From NCBI GenBank assembly GCA_002842495.1, contig PHDB01000009.1, positions 19,022 through 83,021 on the forward strand: DNA of 64,000 nt, in the 5' to 3' direction. Origin of the DNA: Bacteroidetes bacterium HGW-Bacteroidetes-6 (GTDB taxonomy: Bacteria > Bacteroidota > Bacteroidia > Bacteroidales > DTU049). The notes under the pieces are model-generated. The model searched no databases. It saw only the letters and a list, made by a program, of their open reading frames with translations, and was not told the DNA's origin. Numbering within the stretch: the stretch's first letter is position 1; every line of letters begins with the position of its first letter. Of the stretch, positions 9,385 through 19,036 are shown piece by piece. A program made the translations under genes and the position numbers.

Positions 9385-9942
9385 TTATAATCCTTTTTCG
9401 TAAATATTTTTCTCAAAGTCGCGAGCAACTTTGGTTATTTTGTTTCTGAGAGACGAATCGAATGATTTGTCGCCATAGCGAACGACAAATCCACCCAAAA
9501 GCCGTGGATCGATTTGGAGTGTTGTTACAGGTGTCAGTTTGGTGTGAATTGCAATAATTTGTTCTATTTCGGCAACAATAGAAGGATTCAGGTTGTAGGC
9601 CGAAGTAAGATCCACTTCTATTTTACCCTGATGAATCATGCAAAGTGTTACAAATTCGGTAGCAATTCCCGCAAGATAGGTTTCGCGCCCTTTAATAATC
9701 ATCAGGTTGAGAAAGCGCATCGTGAGCTCATGAACATGCTTCTCGAAAACAGCAGCCACCACTTTTTTCTTCACGTGAACCTTAATAATAGGGCTGCGAA
9801 GAATATTGCGCATTTCGGCAACTTCTCTAACAGCCTGCAAAAGCATGCGCATATTACTTTCAACAACCGGCAATATCTTCATCTCGTCGGCCAACTCAAA
9901 AAGTGCCAGAGCATATCGTTTCGAAATCTGCGTGTTGTTCAT
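9385..9942 (-). CDS. atpH: F1Fo ATP synthase delta subunit (OSCP)
   Basis: 185 residues. ISKRYALALFELADE at the N-terminus and the C-terminal LLGGFVVRYGDKSFDSSLRNKI are family signatures. The subunit links the peripheral stalk to the top of F1. Spaced 13 bases from atpF and 12 from atpA. Confidence 0.95.
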   Translation of the reverse strand: MNNTQISKRYALALFELADEMKILPVVESNMRMLLQAVREVAEMRNILRSPIIKVHVKKKVVAAVFEKHVHELTMRFLNLMIIKGRETYLAGIATEFVTLCMIHQGKIEVDLTSAYNLNPSIVAEIEQIIAIHTKLTPVTTLQIDPRLLGGFVVRYGDKSFDSSLRNKITKVARDFEKNIYEKGL

Positions 9943-9955
9943 TGGTCGTCAGCGA

Positions 9956-10447
9956 TTAGTTGAAAGAAATTTCCTTGACCATTTTCTGGGCCAGTTCCTG
10001 CTGTTTTGTATCGTTGGCCAGACTTTCCTGGATAAGTTTCTCTGCAATTTCCAGTGAGAGCGAGGCAATCTGATTTTTCAGTTCGGTAATAGCAGCCATT
10101 TTTTCGTAATGAATGTTTTCCCTAGCCGACTGCAGAATTCGTTCGGCTTCTTCGCGTGCTTTGAGGCCAGCTTCTTCGATAATTTTATCGCGGCTTTTGC
10201 GGGCTTCGGCCATCAAATGATCGCGTTCTTTCTGAGCTTCGCGAAGCAGTTTTTCGTTGTTGTCTTGTAGCTGCGTCATTTCCTGACGGGCTTTTTCGGC
10301 AGCTTTCAAAGCATCATCGATGGCCTCGTTGCGGTGCTGAATGGCTGAAATAATAGGCTTCCAGGCAAACTTTCGCAGCAATACCACCAACAAAAGAAAG
10401 GTGACAGTGGTCCAGAATACCAATCCAAATCCGGGTGTTGTCAACAT
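9956..10447 (-). CDS. atpF: F1Fo ATP synthase b subunit
   Basis: 163 residues: one N-terminal membrane helix (GLVFWTTVTFLLLVVLLRKFAW) followed by a long charged coiled coil rich in Glu, Lys and Ala, including RKSRDKIIEEAGLKAREEAE. This is the peripheral stator stalk. The start at 10447 places the helix directly at the N-terminus as expected. It lies between atpE (67-base gap) and atpH. Confidence 0.95.
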   Translation of the reverse strand: MLTTPGFGLVFWTTVTFLLLVVLLRKFAWKPIISAIQHRNEAIDDALKAAEKARQEMTQLQDNNEKLLREAQKERDHLMAEARKSRDKIIEEAGLKAREEAERILQSARENIHYEKMAAITELKNQIASLSLEIAEKLIQESLANDTKQQELAQKMVKEISFN

Positions 10448-10514
10448 ATAATGTGGTTTTAAATTTCATTTTAAAGCCCCCATTGCCAACCGCAAGAGGG
10501 CTTTTATTTTCGAA

Positions 10515-10727
<213 letters not shown>

Positions 10728-10747
10728 TTAAAAGTTAAACATGAGTT

Positions 10748-11797
10748 TCAATGATGTTCGGCTTCGGCTACAGCCATGCCTATAAACAATGCGGTGAGAA
10801 GTGTGAAAATATATGCCTGCAGCGCTGCAACCAGCAACTCAAGTACGTCCATAAATAATACAAACGCAATAGAAACAGGCGACATGAATACCGTTTTGAA
10901 AATGAAAATGAGTGAGACGAGGCTCAATACAACAATGTGCCCGGCCGTAATGTTGGCAAACAAACGAACCATAAGAGCAAAAGGCTTCGACAAAATTCCG
11001 ATGATTTCGACCGGTATCATAATAGGCATAAGCCAAAATGGAACACCGGGGGTTGCAAAAACATGCCGCCAATAGTTGCGGTTGCCACTAAAATTAACGA
11101 TAATCAATGTAAATACAGCGAGCGTCATGGTTACAGCTATATTACCCGTAATGTTAGCGCCAAATGGGAAAAACGGAATCAATCCCATCACGTTGTTAAT
11201 GAAAATAAAGAAAAACACGGTGAGTAAGTAGGGGGTGTAGCGTAAGTAGCGTTTCTCTCCAATATTGGGTTTGGCAATATCGTCGATAACAAATTGGATA
11301 ACGGGCTCAATGAATCCTTGAAATCCTTTTGGAGCTTGATTTCCACGTTTTTTGTAGCGTTTTGCAAGCGGGATAAATATAAGCAACAGTAATGTTGCGC
11401 TGAAAAGCAAAGCAACCACATTTTTTGTGATCGAAAAATCGAGCGGAACAGCATCTATCTGTCCATTTGAATCGGTGTGAACAATTTTTCCTTCATATTC
11501 TTCGCCAACACCTATTTGGTAGCCATTGTAGGATTCTCCATGATGAAGATGTGAGCTGCTGAATACAACCAAACTACCGTTGTCCCATAAAATTACAGGT
11601 AATGGCAAAGAGATATCTTTTTCTCCGATAGAAATAATGTGCCATTCGTGGGAATCGAGAATATGCTCAAATATTACTTCTGTTGGATTGTGTTCTTCGC
11701 TTTCAGTACCTTCGTGTTTCGGCTCTTCGCTGGCAAACACGGGACGTGAAGCTGAAATAACTGTAAGAATTGAAAAAACGACTAATAGTTTTTGCAT
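10748..11797 (-). CDS. atpB: F1Fo ATP synthase a subunit with periplasmic N-terminal extension
   Basis: 349 residues from the ATG at 11797; a GTG one codon earlier is less likely. The C-terminal two thirds carry the multi-helix stator core, with the essential Arg in ALMVRLFANITAGH. The N-terminus has a signal peptide (LLVVFSILTVISASRPVFA) and about 100 mostly hydrophilic residues with His- and Glu-rich patches before the first core helix. Bacteroidota a subunits commonly have such an extension, so this is a lineage trait. First gene of the operon atpB-E-F-H-A-G. Upstream there is only an imperfect -7 element. Confidence 0.95.
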   Translation of the reverse strand: MQKLLVVFSILTVISASRPVFASEEPKHEGTESEEHNPTEVIFEHILDSHEWHIISIGEKDISLPLPVILWDNGSLVVFSSSHLHHGESYNGYQIGVGEEYEGKIVHTDSNGQIDAVPLDFSITKNVVALLFSATLLLLIFIPLAKRYKKRGNQAPKGFQGFIEPVIQFVIDDIAKPNIGEKRYLRYTPYLLTVFFFIFINNVMGLIPFFPFGANITGNIAVTMTLAVFTLIIVNFSGNRNYWRHVFATPGVPFWLMPIMIPVEIIGILSKPFALMVRLFANITAGHIVVLSLVSLIFIFKTVFMSPVSIAFVLFMDVLELLVAALQAYIFTLLTALFIGMAVAEAEHH

Positions 11798-11879
11798 CAC
11801 CGTTCAATAAATCGTGTGCAAAATAAACTTTTTTTTCGCAATAATGAAAATTTATTTGTGTCGTTTTCTGAAAACAACG

Positions 11880-12539
11880 CTATTTTATCAAATAATCTTT
11901 GCGTAATTTGATAACGATTGGCAGCGAAATAATAATCAGAAATAATGCGGAAAAAGCAAATTCAATCAAATAGCGCAATTGATAGTCGAACACTTCCGAA
12001 ACACGCACATCGGCACAAAGCAGGTAAGGTGTTCCCGATTTTGTTTTGCGAGGCACGTAAATGCTTCTGAAAGACCCCCACACATCGCTTGTGAGATCAA
12101 AAATTTCAGCATTGTTGCTTTTGAATGCATTCATCATTACCGGTGTTGCTTCTTCGTAATAATCAAGATAATTGGTCACCAGATCGTCGGTAATATCCGA
12201 GTTGATATAACTCGAAAGAACAAATAACGCCGAGTCGCCTGACTCTATCATGACATATACATAAATAACTTCGTGAATTTCGGCAATACTGTTAGCGGTG
12301 TTTCGCAAATTGTCGTAGTCAATCAAATCAATGGGCTTTTTGCTATTGGCGGCCTCAATAATGGAATCATTAATAATTAACTGCACCGAACCGGCTGCAG
12401 ATCGCAGACGTAGATCGATATTCTCGGAAATAATATTTTTTTGGATGTATAGCTTAATAAATACAAACACAATCATCCCAACGATAAAGATGGAAAATGG
12501 TAAAAGAAACGTGCCTTTTTTGCGATGTATTGAGTCCAT
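11880..12539 (-). CDS. Two-helix membrane protein with extracytoplasmic sensor-like domain, no output domain
   Basis: 219 residues: a membrane helix at about 13-32, a periplasmic region of about 150 residues, a second helix near 190-208, and only a short basic tail (KLRKDYLIK). This is the front half of a histidine kinase or diguanylate cyclase (Cache-like sensor) without any catalytic part. The periplasmic part has SAAGSVQLIINDSII and WGSFRSIYVPRKTKSGTPYLL, similar in outline to a Cache fold, but I do not assign the family firmly. A -7 element lies 7 bases upstream of the ATG. It is 82 bases upstream of atpB on the same strand and has its own promoter. Confidence 0.7.
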   Translation of the reverse strand: MDSIHRKKGTFLLPFSIFIVGMIVFVFIKLYIQKNIISENIDLRLRSAAGSVQLIINDSIIEAANSKKPIDLIDYDNLRNTANSIAEIHEVIYVYVMIESGDSALFVLSSYINSDITDDLVTNYLDYYEEATPVMMNAFKSNNAEIFDLTSDVWGSFRSIYVPRKTKSGTPYLLCADVRVSEVFDYQLRYLIEFAFSALFLIIISLPIVIKLRKDYLIK

Positions 12540-12546
12540 GTGGCGA

Positions 12547-12554
12547 CAAAGTTA
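12547..12554 (-). promoter_or_regulatory. -7 element TAACTTTG, almost at the start codon
   Basis: Matches the Bacteroidota housekeeping -7 consensus TAnnTTTG. Only seven bases separate it from the ATG at 12539, so transcription should begin at or just before the start codon. Confidence 0.55.
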
Positions 12555-12831
12555 ATGATTCTGTTTACATTGATGTGATTTTAACTATTTGTTGCGGTTA
12601 ACCATTTGTTAAATTTTTTTGGAATAAAACTTGTTTCAGTTAAGGTGCGACAAACGATATATATACAAAGATAAGTCAATAAATTATTCAAATGCATGCG
12701 TGTAATTTACCGATAATATTAAAAACACTCAGTGTTTTTACCTGATTTTATTCACGGCACTGTTATGAAAGTATCTGATTCTGGTATTGTCAACTATTTT
12801 TACGAAATTTGTCGCGAAATATATTTTTCCA

Positions 12832-14229
12832 ATGAAAAGAATTAAAGTTGTTGAATTGCTGAAAAGCCCTGTTGATGCACTCCTTGGGACATCTGTTGTC
12901 ATAAAGGGATGGGTGCGAACACGCCGCGACAGCAAAAATGTAGTTTTTATAGCCTTGAACGATGGCAGTATTATTCATTCCATTCAGGTTGTGGCCGATA
13001 CTGCAAATTTCAGCGAAGCGTTGCTTAAAGATATCACCACTGGATGCAGCTTGCGGGTTATGGGAACACTGACCGAGTCTCCGGCACAAGGTCAGCCAGT
13101 CGAAATACAAGCTCAGGAAATCGAAATATACGGAAAAGCCCCTGCCGATTCGTATCCATTGCAGAAAAAAGGACACACTCTTGAGTTTTTGCGTGAGATT
13201 GCGCACTTGCGTCCTCGCACAAATACATTCGGAGCTGTTTTCCGTATTCGCCATGCAATGGCATTCGCCATTCATCAGTATTTCAACGACCATGGTTTTT
13301 ATTATTTACATACACCCATTATTACAGGCAGCGATGCCGAAGGTGCAGGCGCTATGTTTCGTGTAAGTACTCTCGATGCAATTAATCCCCCACTAACGCC
13401 CGAGGGAAAGGTTGATTACACGCAGGATTTTTTTGGAAAAGAAACCAACCTGACTGTATCTGGCCAGCTCGAGGGCGAACTTGGAGCTTTGGCCCTGGGC
13501 GAAATTTATACATTTGGCCCAACATTTCGTGCAGAAAACAGCAACACGCCGCGCCATCTTGCCGAATTCTGGATGATAGAACCCGAAATGGCCTTCTATG
13601 ACCTTATTGACAATATGGATTTGGCTGAAGATTTTCTGAAATCGTTGGTGAGTTACGCATTAAACAATTGCAGCGACGATCTCGAATTTTTGCAGAAAAT
13701 GTACGATAAGGAGCTTATTTCACGTCTTCAAAGCATAGTTGATAAGCCTTTTGTGCGTTTACCCTATACCGAAGCAGTCGAAATTTTGTTAAAAAGTGAG
13801 CAGAAATTCGAATTTCCTGTCTTTTGGGGAGCCGACTTACAGTCGGAACACGAGCGCTTTCTTGTCGAAAAGCATTTCAATTGTCCTGTGATTCTGATTG
13901 ATTATCCAAAAGAAATCAAGGCTTTCTACATGAAGCAGAACGAAGATGGAAAGACTGTAAGAGCCATGGATGTACTGTTTCCGCGTATTGGCGAAATCAT
14001 TGGTGGAAGCCAGCGCGAGGAAAACTATGAGAGCCTTCTCAATCGAATACATGAACTTTCAATTCCTGAAAAAGATGTTTGGTGGTATCTCGAAACCAGA
14101 AAATTCGGTTCGGTTCCGCATAGCGGATTTGGACTCGGATTTGAAAGATTAATACTTTTTGTTTCAGGTATGAGCAATATTCGCGATGTTATTCCTTTCC
14201 CGAGAACGCCAAATAATGCAGAATTTTAA
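12832..14229 (+). CDS. asnS: Asparaginyl-tRNA synthetase
   Basis: 465 residues, equal to the usual bacterial length. It charges tRNA-Asn with asparagine in the cytoplasm. The N-terminal OB-fold anticodon-binding domain contains [17 protein letters not shown]; the class II core has [20 protein letters not shown] (motif 2) and [21 protein letters not shown] (motif 3). The ATG at 12832 fits the family N-terminus; the upstream in-frame start at 12787 would add residues not seen in the family. rpoN follows 55 bases downstream. Confidence 0.97.
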   Translation: MKRIKVVELLKSPVDALLGTSVVIKGWVRTRRDSKNVVFIALNDGSIIHSIQVVADTANFSEALLKDITTGCSLRVMGTLTESPAQGQPVEIQAQEIEIYGKAPADSYPLQKKGHTLEFLREIAHLRPRTNTFGAVFRIRHAMAFAIHQYFNDHGFYYLHTPIITGSDAEGAGAMFRVSTLDAINPPLTPEGKVDYTQDFFGKETNLTVSGQLEGELGALALGEIYTFGPTFRAENSNTPRHLAEFWMIEPEMAFYDLIDNMDLAEDFLKSLVSYALNNCSDDLEFLQKMYDKELISRLQSIVDKPFVRLPYTEAVEILLKSEQKFEFPVFWGADLQSEHERFLVEKHFNCPVILIDYPKEIKAFYMKQNEDGKTVRAMDVLFPRIGEIIGGSQREENYESLLNRIHELSIPEKDVWWYLETRKFGSVPHSGFGLGFERLILFVSGMSNIRDVIPFPRTPNNAEF

Positions 14230-14284
14230 TAAAATGCTTGACATCGCGTTTATTATTAAGTAAATTAAGCTCAAATTACTGGTT

Positions 14285-15769
14285 ATGCTTTATCAACGGC
14301 TTGAACAAAAACTACAGCAAAAGCTCTCTCCGCAGCAAATTCAGCTTATGAAGTTGTTGCAGGTGCCGGCTGTTGCACTCGAGCAGCGTATCAAACAAGA
14401 AATAGAAGAAAATCCGGCACTCGAAGATATGGCCGAAGATGCCGATGATATGCAGGATTTTCAGGACGATGACACAGATTCCGATTTCGAAGAAGGACAA
14501 GAAACCGATACCGATTTTGAGGAGAATGTTGAAAACGATTTCAGTCTTGACGACTACATGGACGACGACGATACGCCCGAGTATAAATTGAATGCGAAAA
14601 ACACCAGCGCAGACGATGAAGATCGCGAAATGCCTTTTGCTTCACAGTCTTCGTTTTACGAGCAGCTCTATGAGCAGCTTCAGATGCGTCCATTGAGCGA
14701 ACAGGATTATCGCGTTGGAGAATACATTATTGGCAATATCGACGAAAATGGCTATCTGAAACGCGATTCGTACAGTCTTTCGAACGATTTGGCTTTTGGT
14801 CTTAATCTGATGGTTGAAGCCGATAAGGTTGAAGAAATTATTGCTGTTATTCAGGAGTTCGACCCACCGGGTGTTGGTGCACGCGATTTGCGCGAATGTC
14901 TTATTTTACAACTTGCCAGAAAAGGCTTGAAAACGAATGCAGTACAGAACGGCATTCAAATCCTTGAAGAGAGTTTCGATGAGTTTTCGAAGAAGCACTA
15001 CGATAAAATCATGAGAAAAATGTCGATTAGCGAAGCCGAGCTCAAAGAGGCCATCGACGAAATTATCAAACTCAATCCAAAACCTGGAAACTCGGCTGGC
15101 GACTCAGCTAAAGGCAGTCTGCATGTATTCCCCGATTTTACTATTCTCAACAACGAGGGCGAGCTTGAACTGCTGATTAATTCGAAAAACATGCCCGAAC
15201 TGCGTGTGAGCCGATACTATCAAAACATGCTCGAAGCTTATGTGAAGTCGAAAACACAGGATGCGAAAACCAAAGAAGCTATTCAGTTTGTTCGCCAGAA
15301 AATCGATTCTGCAAAATGGTTTATCGATGCACTTCGGCAACGACAAAATACGTTGTATGTTACCATGAGTGCTATCATGGAATTTCAGCGCGAGTATTTC
15401 CTCACAGGCGACGACACTAAGCTTAAACCCATGATTCTGAAAGATATTGCCGACCGTGTAATGCTCGACATATCAACTATTTCGCGGGTTGCAAGCAGCA
15501 AATATGTGCAAACACCTTTTGGAACATTATTGCTGAAAAGCTTTTTCAGCGAATCGATGCAGACCGATTCGGGCGAAGAAGTTTCGTCGCGCGAGATCAA
15601 GGCCATTCTTACCGAAGTGATTGGAGCCGAAGACAAACGCAAACCATTGACCGACGACAGATTGGCAAAAATACTGAAAATCAGGGGCTACAATATTGCA
15701 CGACGCACGGTGGCAAAATACCGCGAACAGCTCGATATTCCTGTTGCAAGGCTTCGCAAAGAGATTTAA
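14285..15769 (+). CDS. rpoN: RNA polymerase sigma-54 factor
   Basis: 494 residues. Region I is Gln/Leu-rich (QKLQQKLSPQQIQLMKLLQVP) and contacts enhancer-binding activators; region II is an acidic linker (residues about 55-110); the core-binding domain and helix-turn-helix follow; the RpoN box ARRTVAKYRE near the C-terminus reads the -24 promoter element. Complete. No sigma-54 activator lies in this window. The gene is convergent with the T9SS protein at 15791, only 21 bases away, with no obvious terminator in the gap. Confidence 0.97.
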   Translation: MLYQRLEQKLQQKLSPQQIQLMKLLQVPAVALEQRIKQEIEENPALEDMAEDADDMQDFQDDDTDSDFEEGQETDTDFEENVENDFSLDDYMDDDDTPEYKLNAKNTSADDEDREMPFASQSSFYEQLYEQLQMRPLSEQDYRVGEYIIGNIDENGYLKRDSYSLSNDLAFGLNLMVEADKVEEIIAVIQEFDPPGVGARDLRECLILQLARKGLKTNAVQNGIQILEESFDEFSKKHYDKIMRKMSISEAELKEAIDEIIKLNPKPGNSAGDSAKGSLHVFPDFTILNNEGELELLINSKNMPELRVSRYYQNMLEAYVKSKTQDAKTKEAIQFVRQKIDSAKWFIDALRQRQNTLYVTMSAIMEFQREYFLTGDDTKLKPMILKDIADRVMLDISTISRVASSKYVQTPFGTLLLKSFFSESMQTDSGEEVSSREIKAILTEVIGAEDKRKPLTDDRLAKILKIRGYNIARRTVAKYREQLDIPVARLRKEI

Positions 15770-15790
15770 CCTGACTATACTTTCAACCAG

Positions 15791-17341
15791 CTACTGGATC
15801 TCAATAATTTTTGTTATCCGATGGCAATCGGTATTGATACTGATAAAATACAAGCCGGACTGAAAACCATTCAGATTGATTGAAATATCGTTTTGCTTGA
15901 CGAAGGAAGACTTGTAAATACACTCTCCAAGCGGATTGTAAATGTCAATAAAGCATTCAGCATTGTTTTGTGGCTGATCGAAACGAATGGTGAATTCACC
16001 TGAGGACGGATTGGGAAAGATGGTAAATGAGTTGTTGCCCATTTCTTCAGATCCGCCGAGAAATGTTACGCATCCTGCACTCGTATCCAACACCACATTG
16101 CTCACTACAGGATGAACATTTACAAATGAACCCAGATCCGATAAAGTTGAACTGAGTGAAACCGATGTAAGCGTTGTAGTAGTAGTTAGCAACCCTCTAT
16201 CATAATTGCAATCGGTACTGTTTGCTGCTGAATCCGTTTTCATCAGTGAAAAATGATTGTTTATCAGGAATTCATTTCCTGATTTTACACCATAAATGGG
16301 ACCATTCCCGGCAATCATGAATCCATTATCGGCAGTCTCTATGGCCGAAGACATGATCATGAAAATATCATGATTGATAAGTTGAGTTCCATTGGAATCG
16401 GCTACCATCAATTGACCATACGAAAACATTTCGGGGACCGTTGCGATCATAAATCGATTGTTAGAAATCATTTTCAGGCGCGAATGAATTTCGTTCAGGC
16501 TTGTACTTAAATATAAATCGTATTTTCTAAACCACTCAATGCTTCCGGATGTATCAACCTTGGCCATCCCCAGTTGGTTGCTGAATTGTCCACAAAACAC
16601 ATAGCCATCCTGCAGGCAAACAACATCGGTCATGCAATTGACCTCCGATGAAAGTCCAAGATAGCCCTTTGTCCACATAGTATCGCCGTTTGAGTCAAGT
16701 TTTAATAACACGGCTGATGATGCAAATGGAGGATAATCAGAATAATAACCGGCTACCATAAAACCCGAATCGGGTGATTGTTTTATGGAATACGCGTAAT
16801 TAGCGCTGTTGCCGCCTGCATATGTTTTCGACCATAGCAAACTCCCGTTTTTATCGGCTCGTGCAACAAATATTTTCGATTCGTTTGATGGGTCGTAAAT
16901 ATAGCCGCAAAAAGCGAAGCCGCTATCGGATACAGAACACACCGAAAAGGCTTCGGAATAGTTGCCGAAATCGAGCATTCTGCTCCACAATGTATCTCCG
17001 TCTTTATTCAACTTCATCAAAAGAGCATCGCCATCGCCTGCTACTCCAACGATTGCCAGATTGCTGTCGGGTGCAACAGTCAGACTGTTGAATTTTGTTG
17101 AATTGCCAATTTCGAACTGCTTTGATGTGATAATATTTCCGCCTGAATCGGAATTCATAAGAAATCCGTTCATGTTGTATATGCCAGCCGAAAAATACGA
17201 ATTGTCGGAAGTCCGCACCAAATCGTTGACGTGAACGGCGTCCATTGTGTTAAAATACACCGTTGAAAATGTTGGTTGCTGCGCAAAACACGAGGCCAGC
17301 GGCAATATCAGAGAAACGAATAATAAATATACTTTTTTCAT
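15791..17341 (-). CDS. Secreted repeat protein with T9SS type A sorting domain
   Basis: 516 residues with an N-terminal signal peptide (MKKVYLLFVSLILPLASCFAQ). The C-terminal about 75 residues form a type A sorting domain (FPNPSSGEFTIRF, then GFQSGLYFISI and KIIEI), which sends the protein through the type IX secretion system. The middle has several blade-like repeats with patterns such as GDTLWSRMLDFGN, GSLLWSKTYAGG, GDTMWTKGYLGL and GSIEWFRKYDL, each followed by a segment like GFMVAGYY. This is a beta-propeller-like arrangement also seen in other Bacteroidota surface proteins. No enzyme motif was found. Function likely adhesive or structural; this is a guess. Confidence 0.88.
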   Translation of the reverse strand: MKKVYLLFVSLILPLASCFAQQPTFSTVYFNTMDAVHVNDLVRTSDNSYFSAGIYNMNGFLMNSDSGGNIITSKQFEIGNSTKFNSLTVAPDSNLAIVGVAGDGDALLMKLNKDGDTLWSRMLDFGNYSEAFSVCSVSDSGFAFCGYIYDPSNESKIFVARADKNGSLLWSKTYAGGNSANYAYSIKQSPDSGFMVAGYYSDYPPFASSAVLLKLDSNGDTMWTKGYLGLSSEVNCMTDVVCLQDGYVFCGQFSNQLGMAKVDTSGSIEWFRKYDLYLSTSLNEIHSRLKMISNNRFMIATVPEMFSYGQLMVADSNGTQLINHDIFMIMSSAIETADNGFMIAGNGPIYGVKSGNEFLINNHFSLMKTDSAANSTDCNYDRGLLTTTTTLTSVSLSSTLSDLGSFVNVHPVVSNVVLDTSAGCVTFLGGSEEMGNNSFTIFPNPSSGEFTIRFDQPQNNAECFIDIYNPLGECIYKSSFVKQNDISINLNGFQSGLYFISINTDCHRITKIIEIQ

Positions 17342-17547
17342 GGTATCAAAATTTCAATGCTCCTTAGACAGTTGTAAAAGAGAAAAAGATGTATGGAGGT
17401 GTGAATTAAATAGTGTACGGATCGGGCGAATCAACTATTCGGTATTTTCAACCTGATGAACTCAATTCACAACTTTAACTAACAACTGTTGCAAATGTTT
17501 CTTACCCTTTTACTGTTTATTCCAAACCACCGGAATATCGACTTCTG

Positions 17548-17784
17548 TTAATCGGCCTGCTCAACCGAAACAATCTCGGGGAGCACTTTTTTCATAGTTG
17601 CCTCAACTCCGTTTTTAAGAGTTTGGATTGCCATAGGACAACTGTGGCATGCACCCTGAAGGTGAACATACACGATGTTGTCGTCGGTGAGACGGTCGAA
17701 AGCAATATCGCCACCATCGGCCTGCAGGTACGGACGAATTTGTTCGATTACATTTTTTACTTTGGTTTCCAGTTCTGTATTCAT
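17548..17784 (-). CDS. NifU-like C-terminal-domain protein (Fe-S carrier)
   Basis: 78 residues corresponding to the stand-alone C-terminal domain of NifU, with QADGGDIAF and the cluster-binding CHSCPM (CxxC). Such proteins carry or deliver iron-sulfur clusters in the cytoplasm. It lies 18 bases after the Mrp/ApbC gene, so the two are probably co-transcribed and both serve Fe-S cluster assembly. Confidence 0.93.
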   Translation of the reverse strand: MNTELETKVKNVIEQIRPYLQADGGDIAFDRLTDDNIVYVHLQGACHSCPMAIQTLKNGVEATMKKVLPEIVSVEQAD

Positions 17785-17801
17785 AGTTTGTGTTTTTTAC
17801 T

Positions 17802-18887
17802 TTATTGATTAATCTCGACAATTTTTGTGGCATCGAGAGTTGCATTGCGAATAGCAATTGCCTGAGCAGTGTTTTGTGCCATGGTGTAAAATGCCGTTTG
17901 CAACGGATGTTTGTCGTCGAAAACAGCGGGAATACCTCTTTCTCCACTTTCGCACACTTCTTCCTGAATGGGAATTTCGGCAAGTAGTCGTATGCCGCTT
18001 TGTGCGGACAAATTGCGGGCTCCTTCTTTGCCAAAAATGTAATATTTCTTGTCAGGCATATCGGCGGGCGAGAAATAGCTCATGTTTTCAACTATTCCCA
18101 ATACCGGAACATTGATCTGCTGATCGGTAAACATGCTCAAAGCTTTGCGGGCATCGGCCAGTGCTACCTGTTGTGGCGTAGAAACGATCACAATGCCTGT
18201 TACGCTGTAGTTTTGAACAAGTGTCAGATGAATATCTCCGGTTCCCGGAGGTGTGTCGAAAATAAGATAATCAAGCTCGCCCCAATCCGAATCGTTCATG
18301 ATTTGAGTGAATGCGCTTGTAATCATAGCGCCACGCCAAATCAAAGCCTTGTCGGGGTCAACAAAAAACCCAATCGAAACCATTTTAACACCGAATTTTT
18401 CAACCGGAACAATCCATTGTTTTCCATCGCGCTCAACCACATTCGGCTTTTCGTTCTGAACACCAAACATCATTGGAATACTGGGCCCGTGAATATCGCC
18501 ATCAACCAAACCCACCTTGGCTCCGCTTTTCGCAAGCCCAACCGCAAGATTTACGGCTACCGTCGATTTTCCGACACCTCCTTTTCCCGAGATAACAGCA
18601 ATGATATTTTTTATATTGCTCAGCGCCGGCTTATTCTGATGCGAAGTCACTTTTGAGGTGAAACTCACTTCCACTTCTGCATTGGGATATTCTTTTCGAA
18701 TGGCTGCAGTACAATCGTTTTTCATATGTTCTTTCAGCGGGCAGGCTGGTGTTGTGAGTACAATCGAAAAACGCACTTTATTTTCACTTACTTCGAGTCC
18801 TTCAATCATATTCAATGTCACCAAATCCTTTTTCAGATCGGGTTCGGTAACAGTTCTCAGTGCTTTCAGAACAGTTTCTTTGTTCAT
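17802..18887 (-). CDS. mrp: Mrp/NBP35-family P-loop ATPase (Fe-S carrier protein)
   Basis: 361 residues. An N-terminal MIP18/DUF59-like domain (LRTVTEPDLKKDLVTLNMI, residues about 1-90) is followed by the deviant Walker A ISGKGGVGKSTVAVNLA, then GDIHGPSIPMMFG and DTPPGTGDIHLT. The ATG at 18887 matches the family N-terminus; an upstream in-frame start at 18947 would run through the promoter. The family's C-terminal cluster-binding CxxC is missing here: after ENMSYF the sequence reads SPADMPDKKYY. Other Bacteroidota members may share this, which I cannot check. Operon with the NifU-like gene. Confidence 0.95.
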   Translation of the reverse strand: MNKETVLKALRTVTEPDLKKDLVTLNMIEGLEVSENKVRFSIVLTTPACPLKEHMKNDCTAAIRKEYPNAEVEVSFTSKVTSHQNKPALSNIKNIIAVISGKGGVGKSTVAVNLAVGLAKSGAKVGLVDGDIHGPSIPMMFGVQNEKPNVVERDGKQWIVPVEKFGVKMVSIGFFVDPDKALIWRGAMITSAFTQIMNDSDWGELDYLIFDTPPGTGDIHLTLVQNYSVTGIVIVSTPQQVALADARKALSMFTDQQINVPVLGIVENMSYFSPADMPDKKYYIFGKEGARNLSAQSGIRLLAEIPIQEEVCESGERGIPAVFDDKHPLQTAFYTMAQNTAQAIAIRNATLDATKIVEINQ

Positions 18888-18924
18888 TTTTCGCTTTGAT
18901 TTAGATTTTGTAAAAATAACACGG

Positions 18925-18932
18925 CAAAGGTA
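18925..18932 (-). promoter_or_regulatory. -7 element TACCTTTG of mrp
   Basis: Exact TAnnTTTG match 37 bases upstream of the mrp ATG. It lies inside the longer frame starting at 18947 and therefore supports the start at 18887. Confidence 0.6.
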
Positions 18933-19036
18933 GAAAATAATTGACAAAAATGGGAGCTGTGTGGCAAATGAAGAATGATATTTACCACCCTGTGAATAGG
19001 TGAACTATTGAAAAACAAAACTCAGAACATCGACAG

